Source of the DNA: Flavobacterium eburneipallidum | Lineage (GTDB): Bacteria > Bacteroidota > Bacteroidia > Flavobacteriales > Flavobacteriaceae | DNA length: 64,000 bases | Direction: 5' to 3' | Assembly (NCBI RefSeq): GCF_027111355.2 | Contig: NZ_CP114291.2 | Span: 558,001-622,000, forward strand | Translations under genes and position numbers: made by a program | Part shown: one piece after another, positions 34,369-43,646 of the stretch | Numbering within the stretch: position 1 is the first letter of the stretch | Layout of the letters: the number at the start of each line of letters is the position of its first letter | Notes under the pieces: generated by a model | Seen by the model: only the letters and a program-made list of their open reading frames with translations | What the model was told of the DNA's origin: nothing | Databases searched by the model: none

Positions 34369-34551
34369 TTAAAAAAAAGACACTATTTTGTTCTCATTAC
34401 TTAAATCTCAAATGTGTAAGTTAATTTTTGATAGCAAACTTTATTGTGTTATGATGTGACAAAAAAGAAATGGTTTCTTGATTCTATTTCTATCCAAAAT
34501 TTAGAAAAGATCACTTTTATTGCATTTTAAATTGGCTATAACACAGCTGTT

Positions 34552-34863
34552 TTAATGCTCCGAAATCACTTCCAATTCCGTCCTGAAAGAGAGCATTTTG
34601 TCTCCAAATAATTTCACTCCTTCTTCACGTAATGCAGGTGCATCTTCCAAATAATATCTTTGTAAAGTTTCCTTGCTGTCGGTTGCATATTGGACAGAAT
34701 ATGTAACGCCGCCCATTTCTTCTTCAATTAAAACTCTAGCCATTTTTGCCGAAACAAATTTCCCCGTGGCTATCATTTCTGGTATGTGTTTGTGTTGCAT
34801 CCAAATCATCCATTTGTCGTGAACGCTTTCGTGTATGTTTGTGGTAACGTTGTAAATAATCAT
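34552..34863 (-). CDS. DUF4286 family protein
   Basis: 103 residues with no signal or membrane segment. It starts MIIYNVTTNIHESVHDKWMI and includes HKHIPEMIATGKFVSAKMA and TYSVQYATDSKETLQRYY, the pattern of the DUF4286 family, a ferredoxin-like small protein of Bacteroidetes with unknown function. It lies 74 bp downstream of the TPR gene's start side, in the same orientation as the genes behind it. Confidence 0.85.
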   Translation of the reverse strand: MIIYNVTTNIHESVHDKWMIWMQHKHIPEMIATGKFVSAKMARVLIEEEMGGVTYSVQYATDSKETLQRYYLEDAPALREEGVKLFGDKMLSFRTELEVISEH

Positions 34864-34936
34864 TTTGCTGTTAATTTGGTTATTTGTTTAATCATTAATT
34901 CGGTTAACCAAATAAACAGTTAACCGATTAACCTTT

Positions 34937-36715
34937 TTAAAGATTCTTATCTCCCCGCAGTTGACGGTATTCTTTTCGGGCTTCGACAAAGTAAATACTG
35001 TCCTGATGATTGAAAATTATTTTTTCATAAAGCAGTTTTGCTTTTTCGGGCTGTTGTAATTTTTTATTTTCAATTTCTGCCGAAAAGAATAAAGCTTCAT
35101 CAACATAAATTCCATCTACATGATGGTTGATAATATTTTGATATTGGCTTAAAGCCAAATTGTATTCACCTTGTTTTTCATAAACTTGACCCAGACGTAA
35201 TGATGTAACTGCTTCGATTTCTTGTCCTTTGAAACTTTTCAAAATGGAAAGAAATTGAGTTTCTGCTTCCTTGTTTCTATTTTGATACAACAGAAAATCG
35301 CCTTTGGCAAATTGTTTCAAAGCCGTTTGAGTCGAATCGGCAACGGTGTTGTCGCTAATTAAAAGAAAATATTCCAGAGCATCATTGGCAATCAATTGTG
35401 TACTCGCCGATTTTAATTCTTTAAATTGTTTCGATGCCCAAACAAAATCCCCTTGAAAATAACTGGTTTTCGCCGCTTTCAAACTTGCTTCGTGAGCAAA
35501 GGCATCATTTTTTAAATTTTCTTCTATCTGCGAATAATAAATCAGTGCTTGATTGAATTTCGCTTCAAAAAGGAAAATATCTGCCAATTCCATTTTGGCT
35601 TTAGCTTCTTCGTAACCATTCAATTGCAATGTCAGTGCTTTTTTGATAATAGCTTTTCCGTCTTCGGGTTTTTTCAAATTAAAAGCTACGAAATGAGCCT
35701 GAATCAACTGCAAAGGCAAACTAATTGGGCTGATTCCATATTCCGTTAACAAACTGGTTAGTTCTGTGTTGATGGACGCAAAATCTTTTTCCTGCGCTTT
35801 TTCGATTTTCATCTCTAGCAAATACGAATTCGCCTGAATCAGTAATTCTAAATCTTTGGTATTTTCTAGAACAAATCCTAGAATTTCTTTCGCTGCTTCG
35901 GGATCGTCTTCTTCAATAGCCAATTGCCCTAAATTGACAATACTAGAAAGCGATTCGGGATTGCGCTTATAAACTGCTTTTTCTTGAATAAAAGCTTTGC
36001 CAAATTCTTTTTGCTGTACATAATACCAGCTCAAATATTCGTTCCAAAAAACATCCTGATTCTTCTGCGCTCTTGTGATTAATGCTTTTCGCAAGGTTTC
36101 GTTAAAGTTTTCATCGCCTTCTTCAACTATAAAACGAGCCAGTTGATTTTGGATTTGTATCGAATTAGGGGGATTGGCATACGCTTCGTCCAAGAAAGTA
36201 GCAATCATCATTTCGGTGTTTCCCAATTGTCCGTACAACTGCGCCATTTGATAATTGAAATTATATTTTGGCTCGATTGACGTTGCCGTTTGATAAGATT
36301 TCAAGGCATAGTCTAACAACACTTTTCTTTCGAAAGAGTTGGCAATTCCATAGACCTCGTTTGGATTTTTTTTGATTCTGTCGATAGCTTGATCGTAGTG
36401 CTTTTTGGCGGAAGCTTCATTCTTTTGCAACTGGTAATTATAACCCAATTCCACCAAAAGACTGCCTTGTTTGTATGTATTCAATCGTGCCTGAATGGCT
36501 TTTTCAGCTAGATCAAATTGCTTTAATTGCTGGTAACAGTCAACCGTTTTTTGGAAATACTGCTGGTTGTAAGGAGCGCTTTTTAGTAATTCTTCGAAAC
36601 TGATTTTGGCTTTCTCGAAATCGCCCTTGTCGTAGTAATACTGCGCCAATTGCTCGTTTTGCGAAAAACAAACCAATGAAAAAAACAGGGCGATATGTAG
36701 AAAGAGTTTTTTCAT
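34937..36715 (-). CDS. Exported tetratricopeptide-repeat protein
   Basis: 592 residues from the ATG at 36713-36715, giving the clear signal peptide MKKLFLHIALFFSLVCFSQ. The rest is TPR-like helical repeats from residue 20 to the end: QLAQYYYDKGDFEKAKISFE, QQLKQFDLAEKAIQARLNTY, TSLRLGQVYEKQGEYNLALS and ALFFSAEIENKKLQQPEKAK. It is probably a periplasmic or outer-membrane scaffold; no catalytic domain is present. It is just downstream of the L,D-transpeptidase-like gene (13 bp gap) and probably shares its transcript. Confidence 0.85.
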   Translation of the reverse strand: MKKLFLHIALFFSLVCFSQNEQLAQYYYDKGDFEKAKISFEELLKSAPYNQQYFQKTVDCYQQLKQFDLAEKAIQARLNTYKQGSLLVELGYNYQLQKNEASAKKHYDQAIDRIKKNPNEVYGIANSFERKVLLDYALKSYQTATSIEPKYNFNYQMAQLYGQLGNTEMMIATFLDEAYANPPNSIQIQNQLARFIVEEGDENFNETLRKALITRAQKNQDVFWNEYLSWYYVQQKEFGKAFIQEKAVYKRNPESLSSIVNLGQLAIEEDDPEAAKEILGFVLENTKDLELLIQANSYLLEMKIEKAQEKDFASINTELTSLLTEYGISPISLPLQLIQAHFVAFNLKKPEDGKAIIKKALTLQLNGYEEAKAKMELADIFLFEAKFNQALIYYSQIEENLKNDAFAHEASLKAAKTSYFQGDFVWASKQFKELKSASTQLIANDALEYFLLISDNTVADSTQTALKQFAKGDFLLYQNRNKEAETQFLSILKSFKGQEIEAVTSLRLGQVYEKQGEYNLALSQYQNIINHHVDGIYVDEALFFSAEIENKKLQQPEKAKLLYEKIIFNHQDSIYFVEARKEYRQLRGDKNL

Positions 36716-36728
36716 TGATTTCGAAATT

Positions 36729-37352
36729 TTAATAGTAAATAACCAAAAGAATATTGGTTTTAGAACTATCAATTATCTTTTCTATTCTTTTAAAATATTT
36801 CTCGTTTACCATTGGGCAACCATAACTATTGCAAATATAATCAGCTTGTTCTTCATAGGGAACGTCAAAATATTTATGCAAAACAACTGCTCTGTCAAAG
36901 GCATTGCTATTGGTTTTGTCTAATCCGTATAATTTATAAGCTTTGCCAAATTTACCAATATAGAAATTGCCTATATAATATTTTCCTAATGAGGTTGCCA
37001 ACGAATTATTGGTATTGCTAAATTTTAGCTTTCCTTGAATTCCAGTTTCTGATCCAGAACCGTGAGCCACTAAACCTTGATCTAAAATAACTTCTTTCTT
37101 TAAATCATAAACAAAAAACCGATTCTTCCCAGACGGAATTTTCATATCAATGAAAAAAGCAATTTCTTTATTGTATTTTGGGTTTTGCTGAACAACTTTT
37201 CGAATTTGTTGAACTTGATTCTCTAATTTTTCTTTTGACGAATCGTTTATAACAGATATTTTAGATGAATTCTCGGTTTTAACTTTATCAAAAAAATTAA
37301 AACTTGTAAATATTATTTCAATAAAAAATAAACCAAAAATTATTTTTTTCAT
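36729..37352 (-). CDS. Murein L,D-transpeptidase catalytic-domain protein (YkuD_2 type)
   Basis: 207 residues. An N-terminal hydrophobic segment (IIFGLFFIEIIFTSFNFF) acts as signal or anchor. The catalytic domain contains FFIDMKIPSGKNRFFVYDL, LVAHGSGSETGIQGKLKFSN, VVLHKYFDVPYE and the active-site segment CNSYGCPMVNEKYFK with the catalytic cysteine in YGCP. This is the YkuD_2 group, expected to act on peptidoglycan peptides in the periplasm. It lies between serS (10 bp upstream on the minus strand) and the TPR gene. Confidence 0.85.
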   Translation of the reverse strand: MKKIIFGLFFIEIIFTSFNFFDKVKTENSSKISVINDSSKEKLENQVQQIRKVVQQNPKYNKEIAFFIDMKIPSGKNRFFVYDLKKEVILDQGLVAHGSGSETGIQGKLKFSNTNNSLATSLGKYYIGNFYIGKFGKAYKLYGLDKTNSNAFDRAVVLHKYFDVPYEEQADYICNSYGCPMVNEKYFKRIEKIIDSSKTNILLVIYY

Positions 37353-37362
37353 TCGAAAGGAA

Positions 37363-38634
37363 TTAATCTATAATATCAAACCCACAATATGCCCTCAAAA
37401 CCTCGGGAATTACAATGCCTTCTGGAGTTTGGTAATTTTCTAGAATTCCAGCCAAAACTCTTGGTAAAGCCAATGAACTTCCATTTAAGGTGTGTGCCAA
37501 TTGGGTTTTTCCGTCTTTGCCTTTAAAACGTAATTTTAATCGGTTAGACTGAAAAGTTTCAAAGTTAGACACAGAAGAAATTTCTAACCAACGTTCCTGC
37601 GCTGTAGAATACACTTCAAAATCATAAGTCAAAGCGGATGCAAAACCCATATCACCACCACAAAGACGCAATATTCTGTATGGCAATTTCAATTCCTGCA
37701 AAATATTTTTTACGTGCTCTACCATTCCTTCTAGGGCTTCATAAGACTTTTCAGGATGTTCCACTCGTACGATTTCTACTTTGTCAAATTGGTGCAAACG
37801 GTTCAATCCACGAACGTGAGCGCCATAAGATCCCGCTTCACGGCGGAAACAAGGTGTATAGGCTGTCGTTAAAATAGGTAATTCATTTTCGGATAAAATC
37901 ACGTCACGAAACAAATTCGTTACTGGAACTTCTGCCGTTGGAATCAGGTATAAATCATCGGTTTTGTCGTGATACATTTGTCCTTCTTTGTCTGGCAATT
38001 GCCCTGTTCCATAAGCCGAAGCTTCGTTGACCATGTGTGGTACTTGAACTTCATTGTAACCAGCAGCTGTATTTTTATCTAAAAAATAATTGATTAAGGC
38101 ACGTTGTAACTTGGCTCCTTTTCCTTTGTAAACCGGAAATCCTGCGCCCGTAATTTTATTTCCTAATTCAAAATCGATGATATCGTATTTTTTTACCAAA
38201 TCCCAATGTGGTTGAGCGCCTTCGTGCAAAACTGGAATTTCTCCTTCTTCAAAAACATTTAGGTTTTCCTCTGGCGTTTTTCCTTCTGGAACAATATCAG
38301 CGGGAAGATTGGGTAAAGTGTATAGTTTTTCTAACAAATCAGCAGCCAATTGGTCGGCAGATTCAGATAAAGCTTTGCTTTTTTCTTTTAACAAAACCGT
38401 TTTTTCTTTAAGAATAGCCGCCTTTGCTTTTTCGCCACTTTTCATTAATTCGCCAATATCTTTGGATAATTTATTAGATTCGGCTAAAGTATTGTCTAAC
38501 TCCACTTGAGTCGCACGACGGGTTTCGTCTAGTTGTACCACTTCTTGAACAACGCTTGTGGCATCCATATTTCTTTTTGCCAAAGCCTTGATTACTTTCT
38601 CCTGATTCTCTCTAATAAATGCAATTTGTAACAT
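37363..38634 (-). CDS. serS: Serine--tRNA ligase
   Basis: 423 residues. The N-terminal coiled-coil arm that binds the long variable loop of tRNA-Ser spans about 30-105 (RRATQVELDNTLAESNKLS). The class II core follows: motif 2 CFRREAGSYGAHVRGLNRLH and QFDKVEIV, then motif 3 HTLNGSSLALPRVLAGILEN. YLIPTAEVPVTNLFRD is the typical SerRS segment. A normal SerRS end YCGFDIID is present. Confidence 0.97.
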   Translation of the reverse strand: MLQIAFIRENQEKVIKALAKRNMDATSVVQEVVQLDETRRATQVELDNTLAESNKLSKDIGELMKSGEKAKAAILKEKTVLLKEKSKALSESADQLAADLLEKLYTLPNLPADIVPEGKTPEENLNVFEEGEIPVLHEGAQPHWDLVKKYDIIDFELGNKITGAGFPVYKGKGAKLQRALINYFLDKNTAAGYNEVQVPHMVNEASAYGTGQLPDKEGQMYHDKTDDLYLIPTAEVPVTNLFRDVILSENELPILTTAYTPCFRREAGSYGAHVRGLNRLHQFDKVEIVRVEHPEKSYEALEGMVEHVKNILQELKLPYRILRLCGGDMGFASALTYDFEVYSTAQERWLEISSVSNFETFQSNRLKLRFKGKDGKTQLAHTLNGSSLALPRVLAGILENYQTPEGIVIPEVLRAYCGFDIID

Positions 38635-38674
38635 ATCCTGATTTTTTAAACGCTAAATTTTATAATAACGGTAG

Positions 38675-38682
38675 CAAATTTA
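38675..38682 (-). promoter_or_regulatory. Candidate -7 box for serS
   Basis: Minus-strand TAAATTTG matches TAnnTTTG, 40 bp before the serS ATG. Confidence 0.45.
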
Positions 38683-38832
38683 AGGAAATGTTTGAGACTT
38701 ATGAGACAAAGTTTTGCCTAAAAAGCTATTTCGCAGAGATTCGCAAAATAGATATAGCGATTCACATTTTTTTTTAGAATTAAATTGAAATTTTCTCGGG
38801 TTGAAAGAGGTGAAGAGTTTTTTTAGCGAAAA

Positions 38833-39489
38833 TTAGCCAATCACCATTTCTGGAATTCCACCTTCGATAATTAAAGTTGCTTCGGTGGAAGCCATGATGT
38901 GCTCTACAGAAATGCCTGGCGCACGTTCCACGAGTTTGAAACCTTTTGGAGTTACTTCCAAAACAGCCAGTTCGGTTACGATTTTTTTGACACAACCAAC
39001 GCCTGTTAAAGGTAAAGTACATTTTTTAAGAATTTTAGATTCTCCCGCTTTGTTCACGTGCATCATAGCCACGATGATATTTTCGGCCGAAGCGACTAAA
39101 TCCATCGCACCGCCCATTCCTTTGACCATTTTTTCAGGAATTTTCCAGTTAGCAATATCGCCATTTTCTGAAACTTCCATTGCGCCAAGAATAGTCAAAT
39201 CGACGTGTTGCCCACGAATCATTCCGAAACTGGTTGCCGAATCAAAAAAAGATGCGCCATCTAAAGTGGTAATGGTTTGTTTTCCAGCGTTGATTAAATC
39301 AGCGTCTTCTTCGCCATCAAAAGGGAAAGGTCCCATTCCGAGAACGCCGTTTTCACTTTGAAATTCGACTTCAATTCCTTCGGGGATATAATTGGCTACC
39401 AAAGTCGGAATACCAATACCGAGGTTGACAAAGTACTTGTCTTTGACTTCTTGAGCGATGCGTTTGGCGATGTCTTCTTTGGTTAGCAT
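38833..39489 (-). CDS. scoB: 3-oxoacid CoA-transferase subunit B
   Basis: 218 residues. It catalyses CoA transfer from succinyl-CoA to acetoacetate or a related 3-oxo acid. Diagnostic features are VNLGIGIPTLVANYIPEG and the catalytic glutamate in VEFQSENGVLGMGPFP, then VDLTILGAMEVSENGDIANW and MVKGMGGAMDLVASAENII. It pairs with subunit A at 40097-40795, but a lipoprotein gene and repeats separate them, which is unusual because these subunits are normally adjacent. Confidence 0.93.
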   Translation of the reverse strand: MLTKEDIAKRIAQEVKDKYFVNLGIGIPTLVANYIPEGIEVEFQSENGVLGMGPFPFDGEEDADLINAGKQTITTLDGASFFDSATSFGMIRGQHVDLTILGAMEVSENGDIANWKIPEKMVKGMGGAMDLVASAENIIVAMMHVNKAGESKILKKCTLPLTGVGCVKKIVTELAVLEVTPKGFKLVERAPGISVEHIMASTEATLIIEGGIPEMVIG

Positions 39490-39506
39490 AATTTTATTTT
39501 TTGAAA

Positions 39507-39543
39507 CATATAAGTCATATAAGTTTTCTTTTCAAACTTATAT
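39507..39543. repeat. CATATAAGT tandem with inverted partner
   Basis: CATATAAGT twice (39507-39524), then ACTTATAT at 39536-39543. Same family as 34309-34368. Located directly upstream of scoB. Confidence 0.5.
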
Positions 39544-39592
39544 TTTTTGAACTATTAAAGGATTTAAGAGCATTTAAGTTTTTGGTTGAAGG

Positions 39593-40039
39593 TTATTCAG
39601 GTTTGAAATTAATCCCATTTAAATTTAATCCATTTTTAGTGATAATGCCTTTGTATACTTTTTGTTCTAAAACGTCTTTTATATTCCCTTTTTCATCTAC
39701 TTCAGCTAAAACTCCACAATCTTCACATTTGTATGCGTATGCTACAAATTCTAGATTAGTTTTTTCTTTTTTTACAACTCCTTTGTACTGATAACTATAT
39801 TCCGATTTTTTGAAATTCAAAGTGTCTTTCTCAATTATCAAAATTGAATTTCTAATTACTAATACGCTGTCATTTTTGAAAGTTAATATTGTCTGAAATG
39901 TTTCCTTTGGTGAGTCAAAATATATATCTTCTTCAAATCCAATAAAAGTTTTTCCATCTAATATATTACTGTTTTTTTTTTGACATGATGCAAATATTAA
40001 AATTAATAGCACTATTGTTATTGGAATGATTTTTCTCAT
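39593..40039 (-). CDS. Hypothetical lipoprotein between scoA and scoB
   Basis: 148 residues from the ATG at 40037-40039. The signal peptide MRKIIPITIVLLILIFASCQ ends in a lipobox with the cysteine at residue 19. The mature part is polar and beta-rich (GKTFIGFEEDIYFDSPKETF; TNLEFVAYAYKCEDCGVLAE) with one CxxC. No family recognised. It is AT-rich compared with the sco genes and has repeats on both sides (39507-39543 and 40070-40098), consistent with later insertion into a former scoA-scoB operon. Confidence 0.65.
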   Translation of the reverse strand: MRKIIPITIVLLILIFASCQKKNSNILDGKTFIGFEEDIYFDSPKETFQTILTFKNDSVLVIRNSILIIEKDTLNFKKSEYSYQYKGVVKKEKTNLEFVAYAYKCEDCGVLAEVDEKGNIKDVLEQKVYKGIITKNGLNLNGINFKPE

Positions 40040-40069
40040 ATTCAAGTATTTTTTTGACTGTATTGTTGA

Positions 40070-40098
40070 TAACTGATTACTAAAAACTGACCACTATT
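40070..40098. repeat. Inverted AGTRTTC-type heptamer repeat
   Basis: AACTGATTACTAAAAACTGACCACT, in pieces of ACTGATT and ACTGACC in 7-bp phase, the complement of the arrays at 15884 and 19393. It lies just after the scoA stop codon on the minus strand. Confidence 0.45.
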
Positions 40099-40795
40099 AC
40101 CTATCTTGTACAGTCCTTTTCTCAATCCTCTTCTCGTATTTCTCGCCTTGAAAGATACGTTGCACAAATATTCCAGGAGTATGAATTTGGTTAGGGTCTA
40201 GTGTTCCGGCTTCGACTAATTCTTCAACTTCGGCGATGGTGATTTTGGCTGCTCCAGCCATACAGGGATTGAAATTTCTGGCGGTTCCCTTGAAGATGAG
40301 GTTTCCTGCTGTGTCGCCTTTCCAAGCTTTTACAATCGCAAAATCAGCTTGGAAAGCCAATTCCATGAGGTGCATTTTTCCGTTGAATTCTCGGGTTTCT
40401 TTGCCAATGGCGACTTCTGTTCCGAAACCAGCTGGAGTGAAAAAAGCAGGAATTCCAGCTTGAGCTGCACGGCAACGTTCGGCTAGAGTGCCTTGCGGAA
40501 TGAGTTCTACTTCGAGTTCGCCCGAAAGCATTTGGCGTTCGAATTCGGCATTTTCTCCCACGTAGGAAGAAATCATTTTTTTGATTTGGTGTTTTTGCAA
40601 AAGTAATCCCAGTCCAAAATCGTCAACTCCGGCATTGTTAGAAATGCAGGTGAGGTTTTTGGTTTCTTTTTTGACCAATTCTGCAATGGCGTTTTCAGGA
40701 ATACCGCACAATCCGAAACCACCAAGCATGAGTGTCATTCCGTTTTCGATTCCATCGAGTGCTTCTTGAACGGTATTTACTTTTTTGTTGATCAT
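40097..40795 (-). CDS. scoA: 3-oxoacid CoA-transferase subunit A
   Basis: 232 residues. Family features: [20 protein letters not shown] then [16 protein letters not shown] near the start, [37 protein letters not shown], and [19 protein letters not shown]. It forms a heterodimer with ScoB to activate acetoacetate or similar acids. The gene is separated from scoB by about 0.6 kb containing a lipoprotein gene. Confidence 0.93.
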   Translation of the reverse strand: MINKKVNTVQEALDGIENGMTLMLGGFGLCGIPENAIAELVKKETKNLTCISNNAGVDDFGLGLLLQKHQIKKMISSYVGENAEFERQMLSGELEVELIPQGTLAERCRAAQAGIPAFFTPAGFGTEVAIGKETREFNGKMHLMELAFQADFAIVKAWKGDTAGNLIFKGTARNFNPCMAGAAKITIAEVEELVEAGTLDPNQIHTPGIFVQRIFQGEKYEKRIEKRTVQDR

Positions 40796-40853
40796 TTTGG
40801 ATTTTGAATCTTAACCCTAACAGGGTTCAAAAACCTGTTAGGGTTGTTAGAAA

Positions 40854-43157
40854 TTAAAATTCGAATTCTTCTGTAGATTGTTCTACTGCTGTAGTGTCTT
40901 TTACAACAGCTGCTGGGCGAGTGTAACAATCTACTTTTATAGAAAGATTGGCTGGTCGGTCAAAGGGTTCTTTAGAGACTTTAAGATTTGGATCATCATA
41001 ACACAACTTCATAAAATAACCCCAAACTGGTAAGGCTGCTGTTGCTCCTTGACCATAAGTTAAACTTTTGAAACGTGCCGAACGGTCTTCACATCCTACC
41101 CAAACTCCAGTTACTAGATTCGGAACCATTCCTACGAACCAACCGTCAGACTGATTTTGAGTAGTTCCTGTTTTACCTGCAATTGGATTTCTAAAAGAAT
41201 AAGGATAGCCTGTCCAACGGTTATCGCCACTTCCTCCGCCTTCGGTTCTCAAACGTGCACCCGAGCCACTTTCGGTAACGCCTTCGAGTAATTTGATCAC
41301 AGCAAAAGCAATGTCTTTGTTCAAAACATCGTGCGATTCTGGAATGGGTTCAAAAATGACAACTCCGCTTTTATCTTCGATTCTAGAAATAAATTGTGGT
41401 TTTACATAAACGCCTTGGTTGGCAAAAGTTCCGTAAGCGGCAACCATATCTTCTACCGTAATATCAACAGCTCCTAATGCAATGGATGGTTGAGTAGGAA
41501 TTTCGGATTTTACTCCTAATTTATGGGTCAACTCGATAACAGCTTCTGGACTGGTTTTGTCAATCAATTTGGCAGAAATGGTGTTGATAGAATTCGCCAA
41601 TCCTTGTTTTAAAGTAACCATTCCACGGTATCTATTATCCGAGTTTCTTGGTTCCCAATCTTCGGTTACGTGATGACGTCCTTTGCGAATCATAAATGGT
41701 CCATCAACAATGGTGTCGCAAGGAGACATTCCGAGTTGTTCGATAGCAGTGGCATAAACAAAAGGTTTGAATGTTGAACCTACTTGTCTGGCTCCTTGCC
41801 CTACGTGATCGTATTGAAAATATTTGTAATTGATTCCGCCCACCCAAGCTTTGATGTTACCAGTTTGTGGTTCCATAGCCATAAGTCCTGATTGCAGGAA
41901 GTGTTTGTAGTAACGAATCGAATCCAAAGGAGTCATAATCGTATCTCTTTCGCCTTTCCAAGTGAAGACTTTCATTTTTGTTTTTTTGCTAAAAGAAGCT
42001 ATGATCTCCTCTTCGCTTTTTTCCATTTCGGTCATTACAGTCCAACGGTAAGAAGCTTTCATGGCTTGTTTGAGGATGCGTTGGGTTTCGGCTTCGGTAA
42101 TGCTTACAAATGGTGCGTTTTTATTGTCTTTGGCTTCAATAAAAAATTGTTCTTGCAAGTTGGCCATGTGTTTTTCTACAGCTTCTTCGGCATGCAATTG
42201 CATTCTGGAATCTATCGTTGTGTAAATTTTTAGACCGTCTTTGTAGATGTCATAATCTGATCCATCGGGTTTTTTATTTTCTTCTGCCCATTTTTTCAAA
42301 TAGTCACGCAAGTATTCTCTGAAATAAGTAGCTGTTCCTTCGCGGTGACTTTCTAATTTGAAGTTTAATTTTATAGGCAGACTTTGTAATTGCTCTTTTT
42401 GAGATTTTGAAATAATCTTGGCTTTTTCCATTTGCGAAAGCACAACATTTCTTCTGTTTTTCACTCCTTCTGGATTTCTAACCGGATTGTATAAGGAAGA
42501 GTTGTTGAACATTCCGACTAATATAGCCGATTCGTCAATGGTTAAATCTTTAGGTTCTTTCGAAAAATAGGTTTTTGCGGCTGAACTTACTCCAACGGAT
42601 GAATTATTGAAATCATAAACATTGCAATACATGGCTAGAATTTCGTTTTTGGTGTATTGTCTTTCTAATCGGATGGCAATAATCCATTCTTTTATCTTTT
42701 GAACAATTCTAAAAGGCAGGAATCGAGAACCTTCACCGTGGAATAATTGTTTGGCTAATTGTTGGGTCAAGGTACTAGCTCCTCCGCTGGTTCCCATGCT
42801 GGCAATGGCTCTTAAAGTTCCTCTTCCGTCAATTCCTGAATGTTCGTAAAAACGAGCATCTTCGGTAGCTACCAAAGCATCTACTAGGTTTTTTGGAAGG
42901 TCAGAATATTTTAATTGTGACCTGTTTTTTTGAAAATATTTACCTAAAATCACTCCGTCTGACGAGATGATTTCGGTAGCCAAATTAGAATCTGGATTTT
43001 CTAAATCTTCGAATGAAGGCATAGAACCAAAAAGTCCCCATGAGGCAAATAAGAAAAATACCATGATGCCTCCCAATCCATAAAAGAAAATTTTCCAGAA
43101 TTTTCCTTTGTAGTAATTGATGTCTTTTTCTTGATTATTGTTTTTTTTAGTAGCCAT
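40854..43157 (-). CDS. Class A penicillin-binding protein (PBP1A-like)
   Basis: 767 residues. A short cytoplasmic tail and one membrane helix (IFFYGLGGIMVFFLFASWGL) precede the GT51 glycosyltransferase domain with VDALVATEDARFYEHSGIDG and GASTLTQQLAKQLFHGEGSR. The transpeptidase domain follows: SxxK serine in GSTFKPFVYATAI, SxN in LANSINTISAKL and KTGTTQNQSDGWFVG. Both active sites are intact. It builds peptidoglycan in the periplasm. It starts 9 bp after gldH, so ricT-gldH-pbp1A form one transcript. Confidence 0.94.
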   Translation of the reverse strand: MATKKNNNQEKDINYYKGKFWKIFFYGLGGIMVFFLFASWGLFGSMPSFEDLENPDSNLATEIISSDGVILGKYFQKNRSQLKYSDLPKNLVDALVATEDARFYEHSGIDGRGTLRAIASMGTSGGASTLTQQLAKQLFHGEGSRFLPFRIVQKIKEWIIAIRLERQYTKNEILAMYCNVYDFNNSSVGVSSAAKTYFSKEPKDLTIDESAILVGMFNNSSLYNPVRNPEGVKNRRNVVLSQMEKAKIISKSQKEQLQSLPIKLNFKLESHREGTATYFREYLRDYLKKWAEENKKPDGSDYDIYKDGLKIYTTIDSRMQLHAEEAVEKHMANLQEQFFIEAKDNKNAPFVSITEAETQRILKQAMKASYRWTVMTEMEKSEEEIIASFSKKTKMKVFTWKGERDTIMTPLDSIRYYKHFLQSGLMAMEPQTGNIKAWVGGINYKYFQYDHVGQGARQVGSTFKPFVYATAIEQLGMSPCDTIVDGPFMIRKGRHHVTEDWEPRNSDNRYRGMVTLKQGLANSINTISAKLIDKTSPEAVIELTHKLGVKSEIPTQPSIALGAVDITVEDMVAAYGTFANQGVYVKPQFISRIEDKSGVVIFEPIPESHDVLNKDIAFAVIKLLEGVTESGSGARLRTEGGGSGDNRWTGYPYSFRNPIAGKTGTTQNQSDGWFVGMVPNLVTGVWVGCEDRSARFKSLTYGQGATAALPVWGYFMKLCYDDPNLKVSKEPFDRPANLSIKVDCYTRPAAVVKDTTAVEQSTEEFEF

Positions 43158-43166
43158 AATTATGTC

Positions 43167-43646
43167 TTAATCTATTTTTTCTATTCTAAAACCTACATCT
43201 GTTATTCCGTCTAATTCTTTGATTCCTGGAACTTTTCCGTTTTCTCGAACGGCGTGTTTGATGTGTACTTTGTATTTTCCTCTAAAGCGTACTTTTTCTT
43301 TATAAAAGAGTTTACTTTCTTTGATGTCCGAAAAACCATCGCCTAAAAGTGTTCCGTCAGGTTCTGCCATTTGGTATTCTAGCGTATCTACTTTTGTAAA
43401 TCCGTTTGGCATTTCGAGAGCCACAATCAAAAAGAGATTGTTGAATGGATAATCGTTGTTGTCTCTCAAATTTACGAATAAATTGTATCGTTTTGTAGAA
43501 TCTAATTCAGGTAAATCGAAGCTTACAATACTGTCTTTGTTCCAAGCGGTTCCTACGGTTTTATATTCGTCAAAAACTCTTTTTTTGTCACAAGAAAAAA
43601 AGAGAATCGCCACTAAAAGTAGTAAGATGCTATTCTTTAGTCTCAT
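43167..43646 (-). CDS. gldH: Gliding motility lipoprotein GldH
   Basis: 159 residues. The lipoprotein signal LLLLVAILFFSC is followed by DKKRVFDEYKTVGTAWNKD, NLFVNLRDNNDYPFNNLFLI, EYQMAEPDGTLLGDGFSDIK and FRGKYKVHIKHAVRENGKV, all characteristic of GldH. GldH is required for flavobacterial gliding and type IX secretion. The start overlaps the ricT 3' end by 17 bp, and pbp1A follows closely. Confidence 0.93.
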   Translation of the reverse strand: MRLKNSILLLLVAILFFSCDKKRVFDEYKTVGTAWNKDSIVSFDLPELDSTKRYNLFVNLRDNNDYPFNNLFLIVALEMPNGFTKVDTLEYQMAEPDGTLLGDGFSDIKESKLFYKEKVRFRGKYKVHIKHAVRENGKVPGIKELDGITDVGFRIEKID

